A stretch of DNA of 64,000 bases from Tenacibaculum adriaticum (lineage in GTDB: Bacteria > Bacteroidota > Bacteroidia > Flavobacteriales > Flavobacteriaceae): NCBI RefSeq assembly GCF_008124875.1, contig NZ_VNIA01000002.1, positions 248,001-312,000 on the forward strand. Direction: 5' to 3'. The notes under the pieces were generated by a model. It was not told where the DNA came from, ran no database searches, and was given only the letters and a program-made list of their open reading frames with translations. The position numbers and the translations under genes were made by a program. Positions 16,116 through 26,338 of this stretch are shown in pieces. Every line of letters starts with the position of its first letter. Within the stretch, counting starts at the first letter, position 1.

Positions 16116-19100
16116 TTATTGTTTTGAATGCTTTTCGTTGTTTATAACCGCCAAAGGTTTCCCTGTAACTTTTTCTTGTAAATATTGAAATACAATAAAT
16201 AATACTGGAATAATAAATATTCCTAAAAGAACGCCAGATACCATTCCGCCAGCTGCACCAATACTTATCGAATGATTTCCTAATGCTGATGGACCTGTAG
16301 CACGCATCATTGGAATAAGTCCTACAACGAAAGCAAACGAGGTCATAATAATTGGTCGTAAACGCAGTTTAGCAGCTTCTAATGAGGATGCTAAAAGTGA
16401 TTTACCTGCTCGCCTTCTTTGAATCGCATATTCAACAATAAGAATGGCATTTTTGGCTAATAATCCGATAAGCATGATTAAGGCTACTTGAACATAAATA
16501 TTGTTTTCTATTCCTGTTAAGCCAATGGCAAGGAATACTCCAAAAATTCCCGTTGGAATTGATAATATTACCGCTGCAGGAAGAATATAACTTTCGTACT
16601 GTGCTGCTAGTAAAAAGAATACAAACAACAGGCTTAATCCAAAGATGATAGCAGATTGCCCTGACGACGTGATTTCTTCTTTAGTAAGTCCAGAAAATTC
16701 AATACTATATCCTTTAGGTAGTTTAGTGTCAGCTACTTCTTGTACTGCTTTTATGGCAGCACCTGTGCTAAATCCTGGAGCTGCAATGGCGTTTACTCCT
16801 ATAGAATTAAATAGGTTATATCTAGAAGCTGTTTCAGGCCCATTAACGGATTTTAGTTTTACCAAAGTAGAAACCGGAACCATCTCCCCTTGTCTATTCT
16901 TAACATAAATACTTCTTAAAGACTCAGGATTATTTCTCGCTTCTACATCTGCTTGAACCACCACTCTGTAATACTTACCAAATCGGTTAAAATCAGAGGC
17001 TTGCGCACTACCAAAGTAAGCTTGTATGGTTTGTAATATATCTCTAACATTTACACCTAGTTGCTCTGCTTTTACATCATCTACTTCCATTTCAAGTTGG
17101 GGGTAATCTGCTTTAAAACTTGTAAAAGCAAACGCAATTTCTGGACGTGTCATTAATTCGCCAATAAATGTATTGCTGACACCACTAAACTTGCTAATAC
17201 TTTGTCCTGTTTTATCTTTTAAAACAATATCCAGAGCATCTACATTACTGAAACCAGGAACTGTTGGAAAAGTAAACACAAAGAAATTAGCACCTTTTAT
17301 ACCACTTAATTTTTGTCTAACATCCCCCATAATATCATTAATATCGGTAATATCTCCACGTTCTTTTGCAGGTTTTAGTAAAATGAAAATTACGCCTGCA
17401 GAAGGGCTACTAGATTGCGTAAGTAAGTTAAATCCAGAAAGAATGTTTAATGTTTTTTTAGATTGCATCTCACCCAACGTGTTTTCTACATCTAGCATTA
17501 CCGTTTTGGTTCTTTCTAAAGATGTTCCCGCTGGCATAGACATAGAAATGGCGATAAAACCTTGATCTTCTGATGGGATAAAACCAGTCGATGTAGTTTT
17601 AACCATTTGAAAAGTAGCGAGAATTACAATTGCTAATCCACCAAGACTGAGCCATTTAAACTTAATTAAAAAACGAAGACTATTTACATATTTATTAGTC
17701 AGTTTATCAAACCCACGGTTAAAACCAATAAAGAATTTTTCTCTAAAATTCTTAGGAGTTCCCTCATTTCCATGGGTATCATGATCAATATCTTTTAAAA
17801 ATAAAGCGGCTAAAGCAGGACTAAGTGTTAAAGCATTTACAGCAGAAATTACAATGGCAATGGCTAAGGTAAAAGCAAATTGTCTGTAAAATACACCTGT
17901 TGAACCTTCCATAAAACCTACAGGAAGAAATACAGCCGACATAACTAAGGTAATCGAAATAATAGCACCTGTAATTTCACTCATCGCAGACGTTGTAGCA
18001 GCCTTTGCAGGTAGTTTTTTGCTATGCATTTTCTCATGAACTGCTTCAACGACAACGATAGCATCATCTACAACAATACCGATAGCAAGCACCAAAGCAA
18101 ATAACGTTAATAGATTGACAGAGAAACCAAATATCTGCATAAAAAAGAAAGTACCCAAAATAGAAACAGGAACAGCAATTGCAGGAATTAACGTAGCTCT
18201 AAAATCTTGAAGAAATAAAAATACCACTATAAAAACCAAAATAAAGGCTTCTATTAAAGTTGATTTTACTTGCGCTATTGATAGATCTAATGAGTCTTTG
18301 GTATTGTAAAGAATTAAGTGTTTTACATCTTTAGGGAAATCTTTAGATGCTTTTTCCATCATTGCTTTAATTGCAATTTGAACATCACTTGAGTTTGATC
18401 CGGGCAATTGATAGATAGCAATATTTAATCCAGATTTTCCATCAATACGCGTATTACTTCCGTAAGTATATGATCCTAATTCAACTCGTGCTACTTCTTT
18501 TAATCGCAATACAGATCCATCTGCATTCGATCGAATTATAATATTTTCATATTCCGTTGGTTTGTTTAATTTCCCTTTATATTTAATTACATACTCAAAA
18601 GCTTCATTACTGCTTTCTCCAAATCTTCCTGGTGCAGCTTCAAGATTTTTGTCTTGAATAGCAGCCATAACTTCTTGTGGAGTTAGATTATAACTAGCCA
18701 TTTTTGATGGATTTAACCATACACGCATTGAGTAATCTTTACTCCCTCCAAAAATTACTGCTTGCCCTACTCCAGGAATCCTTTTTAAGTCTGGAATAAT
18801 GTTTATTTGCGAATAATTTGCTAAAAAGGTTTGGTCGTATTGTGCTTCATTTTCCGTGTATAAATCAACCACCATTAAAAGGCTATTTTGCTTTTTAGTA
18901 GTTGATATACCTGCTTGAACCACTTCTGGAGGCAATTGACTGGTAGCTTGAGAAACTCTGTTTTGTACATTCACTGCCGCTTGATCTGGATTTGTACCCA
19001 ATTCAAAATTCACAGTAATTACTAATGAACCATCGTTACTGGCAGTAGAACTCATATAACTCATGTTTTCTACACCGTTAATGGCTTCTTCTAAAGAAGG

Positions 19101-19286
19101 TGCAACTGAACGCAAAACTGTTTCTGCATTGGCTCCTGGATAAAGGGCCACAACTTGTACTGCTGGCGGTGCAATATCTGGAAATTGTTGTAAGGGGAGT
19201 GTTTTTAATCCTATCACTCCAAGGATAACTATAAGAATAGCTATAACTGTTGACAGTACTGGCCTGTCAATAAATTTTTGTAACAT
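16116..19286 (-). CDS. RND multidrug efflux pump, HAE1 (AcrB) family
   Basis: This 1056-aa protein has the standard RND layout: TM1 followed by the large periplasmic loop, TM2-6, the proton-relay motif GIVVDDAIVVVE in TM4 with the Asp pair, the second periplasmic loop, and TM8-12 ending with GMVSGVLLGIFIIPVLF. Length is normal for AcrB/MexB. It works with the adaptor (19312-20442) and channel (14679-16082). The TetR repressor upstream and its operators suggest it is induced by a toxic compound. Confidence 0.95.
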   Translation of the reverse strand: MLQKFIDRPVLSTVIAILIVILGVIGLKTLPLQQFPDIAPPAVQVVALYPGANAETVLRSVAPSLEEAINGVENMSYMSSTASNDGSLVITVNFELGTNPDQAAVNVQNRVSQATSQLPPEVVQAGISTTKKQNSLLMVVDLYTENEAQYDQTFLANYSQINIIPDLKRIPGVGQAVIFGGSKDYSMRVWLNPSKMASYNLTPQEVMAAIQDKNLEAAPGRFGESSNEAFEYVIKYKGKLNKPTEYENIIIRSNADGSVLRLKEVARVELGSYTYGSNTRIDGKSGLNIAIYQLPGSNSSDVQIAIKAMMEKASKDFPKDVKHLILYNTKDSLDLSIAQVKSTLIEAFILVFIVVFLFLQDFRATLIPAIAVPVSILGTFFFMQIFGFSVNLLTLFALVLAIGIVVDDAIVVVEAVHEKMHSKKLPAKAATTSAMSEITGAIISITLVMSAVFLPVGFMEGSTGVFYRQFAFTLAIAIVISAVNALTLSPALAALFLKDIDHDTHGNEGTPKNFREKFFIGFNRGFDKLTNKYVNSLRFLIKFKWLSLGGLAIVILATFQMVKTTSTGFIPSEDQGFIAISMSMPAGTSLERTKTVMLDVENTLGEMQSKKTLNILSGFNLLTQSSSPSAGVIFILLKPAKERGDITDINDIMGDVRQKLSGIKGANFFVFTFPTVPGFSNVDALDIVLKDKTGQSISKFSGVSNTFIGELMTRPEIAFAFTSFKADYPQLEMEVDDVKAEQLGVNVRDILQTIQAYFGSAQASDFNRFGKYYRVVVQADVEARNNPESLRSIYVKNRQGEMVPVSTLVKLKSVNGPETASRYNLFNSIGVNAIAAPGFSTGAAIKAVQEVADTKLPKGYSIEFSGLTKEEITSSGQSAIIFGLSLLFVFFLLAAQYESYILPAAVILSIPTGIFGVFLAIGLTGIENNIYVQVALIMLIGLLAKNAILIVEYAIQRRRAGKSLLASSLEAAKLRLRPIIMTSFAFVVGLIPMMRATGPSALGNHSISIGAAGGMVSGVLLGIFIIPVLFIVFQYLQEKVTGKPLAVINNEKHSKQ

Positions 19287-19311
19287 TTTTTGTATTGGTT
19301 AAATAGTTGAA

Positions 19312-20442
19312 TTAGATTTTAGCGACTTCTTTTTTTGAATTTTCTGGGGTAATTGTAGCCCCATCAGGCAAACTTTCAAAGCCTTTTAAGACAATTCGAT
19401 CACCTTTTTTTATTCCTTCTTTTATTAAGTAATTGGTACCACTTTTTCCTGATATAAGTATTGGTTGCCTAGCAACACTATTCTTTTCGTTTACAGTATA
19501 CACGTAAAGTTTATCTTGAATTTCTACTGTAGCAGCTTGAGGAATTACAATTGCATTTTCATGTTGAATGCTGATTTTTACTTTACCAGTATTCCCAGAA
19601 CGCAACAAGCCATTTGGATTAGGAAATTTTGCTCTTAAAATAATTGAGCCAGTAGTTTTATCAAATTGTCCATCAACCATATCAATTTCTCCTGTTTGTG
19701 GATAGATTGAATTATCAGAAAGAACTAAAGCTACCGGTGGTATATTTTTTAGCTTATCATTGATGGTTTTTCCTTTATATAGGCTTTTAAAATTAATAAA
19801 ATCATTTTCTCCTAATGAGAAATAGGCATACACCTCCTTGGTATTAGATAATTTTGTTAATGCCTCTGGGTCAGTTGCACTTATAAGACTTCCTTGTTTT
19901 CTTGGTATTCTTGCAATATAACCGCTAACGGGTGCTTTTATTAAAGTGTACCCTAAATTAATTTGAGCGTTGCCGACAACGGCTTGTGTTTGAGCTACGG
20001 TTGCTTTAGCAATTTCTAAATTTGCTTTCGCTGTTTTTAATTGAAAATCAGAAACAACTTTGTTCAACACAAGTGGAGTCAATTTTTCAACCTCAATTTG
20101 AGCATTGATGACAGTAGCTTTTGCAGCGTTTAAATTTGCCTTTGCACTATTAAGTTGTTGGCGATAAGAATTATCATTAATTTTAAATAGTGTTTGACCT
20201 TGAGAAACATAAGCTCCTTCATCGACATATATTTTATCTAAAGTTCCATTAACTTGAGACCTTATTTCAACATCTGTCTTGCCCTGTATAGCTACAGGAA
20301 ATTCTGTTTCAGTTGCTGCCGATTCATAGGCAATGTTTAAAACGGGTAATGTTACGGGTGAATTTGTGGGCGTGCCCTCATTTTTATTGCTACATCCACT
20401 TAAAAATAGAGCTATTATGCTTAGAGAAATAATTGTTTTCAT
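19312..20442 (-). CDS. RND efflux periplasmic adaptor (AcrA/MexA family) lipoprotein
   Basis: This 376-aa protein has a lipoprotein signal with lipobox LSGC (Cys17). A biotinyl-lipoyl-like domain follows (TDVEIRSQVNGTLDKIYVDEG ... VSQGQTLFKI), then a helical hairpin and the matching half-motif LIKAPVSGYIA, then beta-barrel domains. It links the inner-membrane pump to the outer-membrane channel. It is the first gene of the operon; three copies of a palindrome that also lies before the tetR gene fill its upstream region. Confidence 0.93.
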   Translation of the reverse strand: MKTIISLSIIALFLSGCSNKNEGTPTNSPVTLPVLNIAYESAATETEFPVAIQGKTDVEIRSQVNGTLDKIYVDEGAYVSQGQTLFKINDNSYRQQLNSAKANLNAAKATVINAQIEVEKLTPLVLNKVVSDFQLKTAKANLEIAKATVAQTQAVVGNAQINLGYTLIKAPVSGYIARIPRKQGSLISATDPEALTKLSNTKEVYAYFSLGENDFINFKSLYKGKTINDKLKNIPPVALVLSDNSIYPQTGEIDMVDGQFDKTTGSIILRAKFPNPNGLLRSGNTGKVKISIQHENAIVIPQAATVEIQDKLYVYTVNEKNSVARQPILISGKSGTNYLIKEGIKKGDRIVLKGFESLPDGATITPENSKKEVAKI

Positions 20443-20480
20443 TTTGAATTTTATTTATTATAATTGATTTTTGTTGTTTA

Positions 20481-20502
20481 TTCTGAAATGATTGTTCCAG
20501 AA
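20481..20502. promoter_or_regulatory. TetR operator copy 1 (acrA-proximal)
   Basis: Imperfect 22-bp dyad with half sites TTCTGAAA and TGTTCCAGAA, 39 bases upstream of the adaptor gene. It is one of four related palindromes flanking the tetR gene. Confidence 0.6.
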
Positions 20503-20547
20503 TTATACGTGTTTTTAGTAATTTTAAGTTAATAATTAATTATTTAA

Positions 20548-20569
20548 TTCTGGAACAATCATTCCAGAT
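20548..20569. promoter_or_regulatory. TetR operator copy 2 (best palindrome)
   Basis: Dyad TTCTGGAA-N6-TTCCAGAT is the most symmetrical of the four copies; the shared core is CTGGAAC...GTTCCAG. It lies 106 bases upstream of the adaptor start. Confidence 0.65.
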
Positions 20570-20614
20570 ATTGTTCTGATTTTTAATGAAATAGTATGTG
20601 TTTCAAATTTTATT

Positions 20615-20636
20615 TACTGAAACAAACGTTCCAGAA
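20615..20636. promoter_or_regulatory. TetR operator copy 3
   Basis: Dyad ACTGAAAC-N5-GTTCCAGAA, just downstream of the tetR stop codon (20652) and upstream of the efflux operon. Confidence 0.55.
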
Positions 20637-20651
20637 TTTTGGCAAAAAAAA

Positions 20652-21230
20652 CTAGCGTGTAATGTGTTTAATTAAATATTCCGACATCTTTTTAATCTTT
20701 ATTGGGTCACGATGTAGAATGTATGCTTGTTTCCACCCTGTAAAAGTGGTTAAAATATATTCTGCCATTAATGAAGCATCTTCAGTAGTGTCTAATTCAC
20801 CATCATCTATTGCTTTTTGAATGACTTCAGTTAAAAACTCAATATAAATTTCATTATTTTTACTTAGAACTTTTCTCACTTCTGCATCTTCTGGAGCAAT
20901 TTCAAAAATAGTTTTTACGCCTAAGCATCCTTTTTCACAATCTACGACCCAAGCTGCCTTATCATAAATAATTTTTTTAAGAGCTTGTAAAGAAGATTTT
21001 TCTTTGGCTACTTTCTCTCTCGATTCTTGAATTGCATTTTCAGCATAACTGGTAACACATTTTATAAATAAACAGTGCTTACCTCCAATGGTGTTATACA
21101 AACTACTTCTGTTAATTTGCATGGCATCAACCAAATCCTGCATTGAAGTAGCATGATAACCTTTCTCCCAAAAGACATTCATAGCTTTCTCAATGCTTTC
21201 CATTTCGTTAAATTCAATATTACGTGCCAT
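20652..21230 (-). CDS. TetR/AcrR-family repressor of the efflux operon
   Basis: This 192-aa protein has an N-terminal helix-turn-helix ([36 protein letters not shown] region, about residues 14-50) and a TetR ligand-binding C-terminal domain with two conserved cysteines (C-E-K-G-C-L-G). It is 209 bases upstream of, and on the same strand as, the adaptor gene. The palindrome found three times before the operon occurs once before its own start. Repression of both units, relieved by a ligand, is the likely scheme. Confidence 0.88.
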   Translation of the reverse strand: [192 protein letters not shown]

Positions 21231-21264
21231 AAGAAATTAAAAACGCAATGCAAATATATAAACA

Positions 21265-21286
21265 TTCTGGAACACTTGTTTCAAAA
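21265..21286. promoter_or_regulatory. TetR operator copy 4 (autoregulatory)
   Basis: Dyad TTCTGGAAC-N4-GTTTCAAAA, 35 bases upstream of the tetR start codon. It matches the three copies before the efflux operon and implies autorepression. Confidence 0.6.
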
Positions 21287-21564
21287 TATTTATATTTTTT
21301 TTAATTTTTATTTACATAATGATTTATATAATAACAATAGATAATATGCTTCCCTTCTAACATCATCAAAAAATAGTATTTTAATAACAAAAAAGAGTTT
21401 TGATAAAGAAATTTATGAGAAAATATCATCTTATATGATGAGCTAAATTATTCATTAAAAAAGAATCACAGATTTTTATATTAGCTTCTATATTATATAA
21501 AGTTACATATGATTAAAATTTTTAAAGAGCCTTCAGAGTTTAAAAAACTATCTTCGCGCGCATT

Positions 21565-22464
21565 ATGTGGATGTATTTAGGACTTTTAGCGGCTTTATTT
21601 TTAGGATTACACAATTTATGTAAAAAACACGCTGTACAAGGAAATGAAGTGTTTCCAGTACTTTTGGGTACTATATCAGCAGGTTTTTTATTGCTTCTCC
21701 CCTTTTATATTGGTTCTGTATTTTATCCGGAATACATGACTTCTATTCAGTTTTATATTGATGATATTCCATGGAAAACACATGGTTTTATTGTGGTAAA
21801 ATCTGCTATTATGGCTTCTTCTTGGGTATTGGCATATCAAGCATTAAAACATTTGCCTATTACAATTGTTACCCCAATAAGGTCTGCAGGTCCATTTTTT
21901 ACCTTCATTGGAGCAATCACCATTTACCAAGAAAAACCAAATTTATGGCAATGGCTTGGTTTTTTTTTAATTATTTTTTCAGTTTTACTGTATTCTCGAA
22001 TAGGAAAAAAAGAAGGTATTCATTTTACTCGAAACAAATGGATATTTGCGATTATTGGGGCTACTTTTTTAGGTGCTTCTAGTGGCTTATACGATAAATT
22101 TTTAATTCAGAAACTCTCGTTAAACCCACAAACCTTACAATTTTGGTTTTGTTTTTATACCATTCTTATTTTACTGATAATTTTAAGTATTAATTGGTTT
22201 CCCTATGCTAAAAAAAGGAAGGCATTTACTTGGAGATGGTCAATTCCTTTAGTGGGAATTTTATTGCAAATTGCCGATTATTTCTATTTTAAAGCATTAC
22301 AGGATCCTGAGGCTTTAATTATGCTTCTTTCTGCTATAAAACGTAGTCAAATAATTATAGCCGTAGTTATTGGTGGCATCATTTTTAAAGAACAGAACAA
22401 ACGTAAAAAATTGGTTCCTTTAGCAGGAATTATGTGTGGTGTGTTCTTAATTTTATATTCGTAA
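21565..22464 (+). CDS. EamA/DMT-family transporter
   Basis: This 299-aa protein has ten predicted membrane helices in two EamA-like repeats (second repeat starting near FAIIGATFLGASSGLYDKFL). The segment ITIVTPIRSAGPFFTFIGAI matches the end of the first repeat. Substrate unknown; DMT members export metabolites or amino acids. It is monocistronic. Upstream 21287-21564 has no gene; at 21345-21367 it shares the phrase ATGCTTCCCTYCTAACRTCR with 7625-7647. Confidence 0.85.
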   Translation: MWMYLGLLAALFLGLHNLCKKHAVQGNEVFPVLLGTISAGFLLLLPFYIGSVFYPEYMTSIQFYIDDIPWKTHGFIVVKSAIMASSWVLAYQALKHLPITIVTPIRSAGPFFTFIGAITIYQEKPNLWQWLGFFLIIFSVLLYSRIGKKEGIHFTRNKWIFAIIGATFLGASSGLYDKFLIQKLSLNPQTLQFWFCFYTILILLIILSINWFPYAKKRKAFTWRWSIPLVGILLQIADYFYFKALQDPEALIMLLSAIKRSQIIIAVVIGGIIFKEQNKRKKLVPLAGIMCGVFLILYS

Positions 22465-23034
22465 AAAAAACTAAACATCCTTCTCAAAATTATAAATAAA
22501 ATTCTTTTAGCACCGCAACAACTTACATAGTAAATTATGTTGGCTGTTACCTAAAATAGGTGGTGTTTTTTGCTATTTAGCATAATTACAGATATAAATT
22601 TATATCCGTAATTATGCTAAAACCAAAAAGGTGATTGCTCACACACAAAAATTTTATTGGGGATTTACGTATACGCTGTATGCTTGTTAAATAGAAACCG
22701 GACAGTAATTGTTGATGTTTCTTTTTAGGGATCTTATGCAAAAATTTACTTTATGTTTCATTTACAATTTGTCCTTAACGATTTCTTAAATAACTTTAGT
22801 ACTTATAGTTGTTTAAAATTTTTTGTGCTTTGGCATTTCTATTTTTAATAGAAATTTAGCTAATTATAGTAAATGTTTCTTTTTAGGGATTTTAATCAAA
22901 ATTTACTTTATGTTTCATTTACTGATGTAAAATTATAAATTTAAGGGGTTCTTTTTAATAACTTTCGATGAAAAGCGAATTACTAACGATTAATTGTAGG
23001 TTTTTGTTCCACAAAACTTCATAAATTTATATTC
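22465..23034. repeat. Non-coding region with a 46-bp palindrome and a 50-bp direct repeat
   Basis: No gene is seen. Positions 22576-22621 form an almost perfect palindrome with 23-base arms (TTTAGCATAATTAC at the outer ends, GATATAAATTTATATC in the centre, one mismatch). Positions 22715-22765 and 22873-22922 are direct repeats of about 50 bases (starting ATGTTTCTTTTTAGGGATYT and ending TTTATGTTTCATTTAC). The palindrome could terminate the DMT gene's transcript; the repeats have no assigned role. Confidence 0.6.
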
Positions 23035-23982
23035 TTAGAGCTTTAAAATCATTTGTATATTACACCTTTCATAAGGTGTTGAGAATCCAGAAACTTTTTG
23101 AAACCCTAATTTTTGATATAATTTTATAGCAGGTACTAAAACTGTATTACTTTCTAAATAAATTTCTTTCGCTCCTTCTAATCTTGCTTTATCAATAGCA
23201 GCATTAGCTAGTAACAATCCTATACCTAATCCTTGAGCTGAAGGAGAGACTGCCATTTTAGCCAATTCAAAATCACTTATAATGGTATTATTTTTAAGTA
23301 AAGCACAAGCTCCTACAGGCTCATTGTTATATAGTGCTATAAAAATATGACCTCCATTGTCTAAAATATATTCTTTAGGATTATCTAAAGCCATACTATC
23401 TGCTACTTCTATTTTAAAATATGTACGAATCCATTCTTCATTTAATTCTTTAAAAGCTTTATGATATTTAGCGTCATAAGCAACAATTGTAACTTTTTCT
23501 CTTTCTCGTTTACTTTTTTCTTCTTTTACTCTTCTAAATAATGATTTTTGCTCTAAAAGGAACTCAAATTCTTCTATGGCTTTCCAAAGATTATGTTGTG
23601 TTTGATCTAATGCTAATTCTATAGCGTGATTAACATCTTTATATTGATCTTCGATTTTATGAGCTATTAACATTCCTTTTTTTGTTAACTCTATAAGATT
23701 CCTTCTTCCATCTTTTTTATCTTTCTTTTCCTTCGTTATTCCTGCTTTACACATTTCACTAACAATTTTACTTACAGATGGATGGGAGTGTCCTATTTCT
23801 TCTGCTATAGCGGTGATTGATTTTTCTTGATTTTGAGACAATGAATAAAATACAGGAAACCATTTGGGTTTTAGTTCAACATCATATAAATCATAGATGT
23901 TTTTTGCATCCTCTGTAACTCGTTCACTTAACATTCTTAACCTGCTTCCTAAAGCGAGCTTACCTATTTTAGTGTAAAACAT
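23035..23982 (-). CDS. MarR-type regulator fused to a GNAT acetyltransferase
   Basis: This 315-aa two-domain protein has a MarR winged helix (residues 1 to about 155; recognition part AEEIGHSHPSVSKIVSEM, wing DKKDGRRNLIELT). A GNAT domain (about 165-315) carries the acetyl-CoA loop AQGLGIGLLL and the GAKEIYLESN and YQKLGF blocks. This architecture is known widely; the domains probably couple ligand or acyl sensing to repression. A GTAA-N4-TTAC dyad at 24001-24012, next to a TATATTTG -7 element on the minus strand, could be its own operator. Confidence 0.88.
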   Translation of the reverse strand: MFYTKIGKLALGSRLRMLSERVTEDAKNIYDLYDVELKPKWFPVFYSLSQNQEKSITAIAEEIGHSHPSVSKIVSEMCKAGITKEKKDKKDGRRNLIELTKKGMLIAHKIEDQYKDVNHAIELALDQTQHNLWKAIEEFEFLLEQKSLFRRVKEEKSKREREKVTIVAYDAKYHKAFKELNEEWIRTYFKIEVADSMALDNPKEYILDNGGHIFIALYNNEPVGACALLKNNTIISDFELAKMAVSPSAQGLGIGLLLANAAIDKARLEGAKEIYLESNTVLVPAIKLYQKLGFQKVSGFSTPYERCNIQMILKL

Positions 23983-24000
23983 AAATACAATATTAATTAC

Positions 24001-24012
24001 GTAACTGATTAC
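24001..24012. promoter_or_regulatory. Possible autoregulatory operator of the MarR-GNAT gene
   Basis: Dyad GTAA-CTGA-TTAC lies just downstream of a perfect minus-strand -7 element (TATATTTG, 24014-24021). A repressor bound here would block transcription. Assignment to the MarR-GNAT protein is inference. Confidence 0.3.
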
Positions 24013-24077
24013 ACAAATATATAAAAAGAATATATTTGAACAAATAAAATCTTAGTAAGAAATAATTTATACAAAAA

Positions 24078-24104
24078 ACACCCTTTATAATTTAAGAAGG
24101 GTGT
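24078..24104 (-). terminator. Terminator of the feo operon
   Basis: Stem ACACCCTT (24078-24085) pairs with AAGGGTGT (24097-24104) around an 11-base loop and is followed on the minus strand by TTTTTTGT. It lies 38 bases after the stop of the FeoB membrane subunit. Confidence 0.75.
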
Positions 24105-24141
24105 TTTAAAATATTATTTAAGGTTTAAAAGATATAATAAA

Positions 24142-25560
24142 TTAAATTAATAATCTCCAAATTTGTGCCACTAAAAAAGTTACCACAAATCCCATAATAA
24201 CAGGTAATATTGAGGCTACAGTTGTCCATTTAAGACTTTTAGTTTCCTTATAAATGGTATATATTGTAGTACTACAAGGATTATGTAACAGGCTAAATAA
24301 CATTAAATTAACTGCCGTTAACAAAGTCCAACCTCCTGCTTTTAAAACGTCTCCTGTTGCACTTACTGAATCTAATTCAAACATTACTCCTGCTCCTGCT
24401 CCCCCATCAATTCCAGTAACTAATACAGTTAACATTAAAATGGTTGGTATAACAATTTCATTGGCAGGTATAGCAACTATATACGCCACTAAAATTACAC
24501 CATTAAGCCCTAAAAGAAAACCAAAACCATCTAATGAATGAATTAACCAAGCAGCTATGCTTTGATCTCCTAAATATACGTTAGAGATTAACCATATAAC
24601 TGCACCTGCAGGTGCTGCAAATACAATCGCTCTCCATAAAACAATAATGGTTCTATCTATTAACGAGGTATAAATTGTTTTCCAAAATCTTGGTGGTCGA
24701 TATGGAGGCAATTCCAAATTAAAAGTAGATACTTCTCCTTTTAATACAGTTTTTGACAATGCCCAAGAAACTAAAAACATAAAAAAGATACCTAAAATAG
24801 CAATTCCGATAACTGCACCTAAAGATGCTATACCTGAAAAAGCCGTAGGTACAACTGCCCCTATAAAAATGGTCGCAATTAATATTTGTGTTGGCCAACG
24901 TCCGTTACAAAGAGAAAAATTATTAGTAATAATAGCTATAAGACGTTCTCTTGGACTATCGATTATACGAGTTGCTACAACACCTGCGGCATTACAACCA
25001 AACCCCATACTCATGGTTAAAGCTTGTTTACCATGTGCCCCAGATAATTTAAATAAATGATCTAAATTAAAAGCGACCCTTGGTAGGTAACCAAAATCTT
25101 CCAACAACGTAAACAAAGGAAAGAAAATGGCCATGGGAGGTAACATTACCGCTATTACCCAAGCCACAGCTAAATAGACTCCATCAATTAAAAAACCATC
25201 TAGCCACCAAGGCATTCCTATTGTGGAAGCTAATCCTTTTAAAGCGGGATGAAGGGTGTCTAACAACAATCCTGCTAACATAGAAGAAGGATAATTAGCT
25301 CCAATAATGGTTAACCATAAAACCAATGCTAAAATCAAAAACATTAATGGAAATCCCCAAGTCTTACTAGTAATAATTTTATCTATTCTGGCATCTATTC
25401 TTAGCTTGTTTATTTGATCCTTTTTATGAACAGCATCCTTTACTATTTCAGCTGCATCGGCATAAATTCCCTCTGCTAAATTATCATGAAATTCATCTCC
25501 AATTTGCCAACGAAGATCATTAGAAAGTGAAATAATATGCTCTATATTTTTATTTTTCAT
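24142..25560 (-). CDS. feoB: FeoB membrane-domain protein (split FeoB, permease part)
   Basis: This 472-aa integral membrane protein has Gate/nucleoside-recognition repeats: [36 protein letters not shown] contains the GCN motif typical of FeoB, and a second repeat lies near [12 protein letters not shown]. It lacks the GTPase domain, which is encoded by the upstream gene. The natural ATG is at 25560; an extension to 25578 uses TTG and overlaps the upstream stop. The pair would import Fe(II), or Mn(II) as some Bacteroidetes FeoB proteins do. Confidence 0.85.
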   Translation of the reverse strand: MKNKNIEHIISLSNDLRWQIGDEFHDNLAEGIYADAAEIVKDAVHKKDQINKLRIDARIDKIITSKTWGFPLMFLILALVLWLTIIGANYPSSMLAGLLLDTLHPALKGLASTIGMPWWLDGFLIDGVYLAVAWVIAVMLPPMAIFFPLFTLLEDFGYLPRVAFNLDHLFKLSGAHGKQALTMSMGFGCNAAGVVATRIIDSPRERLIAIITNNFSLCNGRWPTQILIATIFIGAVVPTAFSGIASLGAVIGIAILGIFFMFLVSWALSKTVLKGEVSTFNLELPPYRPPRFWKTIYTSLIDRTIIVLWRAIVFAAPAGAVIWLISNVYLGDQSIAAWLIHSLDGFGFLLGLNGVILVAYIVAIPANEIVIPTILMLTVLVTGIDGGAGAGVMFELDSVSATGDVLKAGGWTLLTAVNLMLFSLLHNPCSTTIYTIYKETKSLKWTTVASILPVIMGFVVTFLVAQIWRLLI

Positions 25561-25570
25561 CTTTTTATAG

Positions 25571-26335
25571 TTAAACAAATTCTCCCGTTCTTAACAATTC
25601 AATAATATGTGCATCTCCTTCTAGCAATCTAAAAGCGATCCATCTGCTATTTGGAATCTCTGGATATTCTTTTTTAATTTCTTCGCTTAATTTTTGAACT
25701 GCGTTCTCAATATTTTTTGGAATATTTTTAATGCGATGTGGTTTACAAACAATCGTTCCTTTAGCTACTTCACTAATGGTTTGTATTAGTTCAGGAATTC
25801 CTCTGTTATACCTAGCACTTGTAGGCACAACAGGAATTCCTAAATCACGTGCTAAACTACGTGTATCGATTTCTATATGATTACGCTCAGCTTCGTCCAT
25901 CAAATTTAAACATAAAACCGCTCTATCGGTAATTTCTAAAATTTGCAATACTAAATTTAGATTTCTTTCCAATCTACTTGCATCTACAACAATAACTGTT
26001 ACTGTAGGTTTTCCGAAAAGAATAAAATTTCTTGCGACTTCTTCGTCTTCTGAGGTAGAAAGTAAAGAATAGGTTCCTGGAAGATCGACTAATTTATATT
26101 TCTCCTTATTATATTCAAAAGCACCTTCGGCTCTAGTTACCGTTTTACCTGGCCAATTCCCAGTATGTTGACGTAAACCTGTTAACGCATTAAAAACGGT
26201 ACTCTTTCCTGTATTTGGATTACCAGCTAATGCTATAACATGGTCAAATTCGGAAGTATTAACTCCTAACTTCTTTAATCCTTCAGCATTAAACTGCGGA
26301 CATGTTTCACACGCACTTTTAGGTTTAACTTCCAT
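25571..26335 (-). CDS. feoB: FeoB GTPase-domain protein (split FeoB, G part)
   Basis: This 254-aa G protein has G1 GNPNTGKST at residues 38-46, the G2 switch with [12 protein letters not shown]3 DLPG and G4 NLMD. These are the diagnostic FeoB G-domain motifs. The N-terminal C-E-T-C (residues 9-12) could bind metal. It ends where the membrane protein begins, so a normal FeoB has been split in two. It follows the DtxR-FeoA gene by 3 bases. Confidence 0.9.
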   Translation of the reverse strand: MEVKPKSACETCPQFNAEGLKKLGVNTSEFDHVIALAGNPNTGKSTVFNALTGLRQHTGNWPGKTVTRAEGAFEYNKEKYKLVDLPGTYSLLSTSEDEEVARNFILFGKPTVTVIVVDASRLERNLNLVLQILEITDRAVLCLNLMDEAERNHIEIDTRSLARDLGIPVVPTSARYNRGIPELIQTISEVAKGTIVCKPHRIKNIPKNIENAVQKLSEEIKKEYPEIPNSRWIAFRLLEGDAHIIELLRTGEFV

Positions 26336-26338
26336 GAG

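Noticed and set aside
16116..19286. Open frames on the plus strand within the RND pump gene
   Set aside because: They are shadows of a strongly conserved pump gene and have no start context or family pattern.
22715..22922. CRISPR-like array
   Set aside because: There are only two copies, about 107 bases apart, with no regular spacer and no cas genes.
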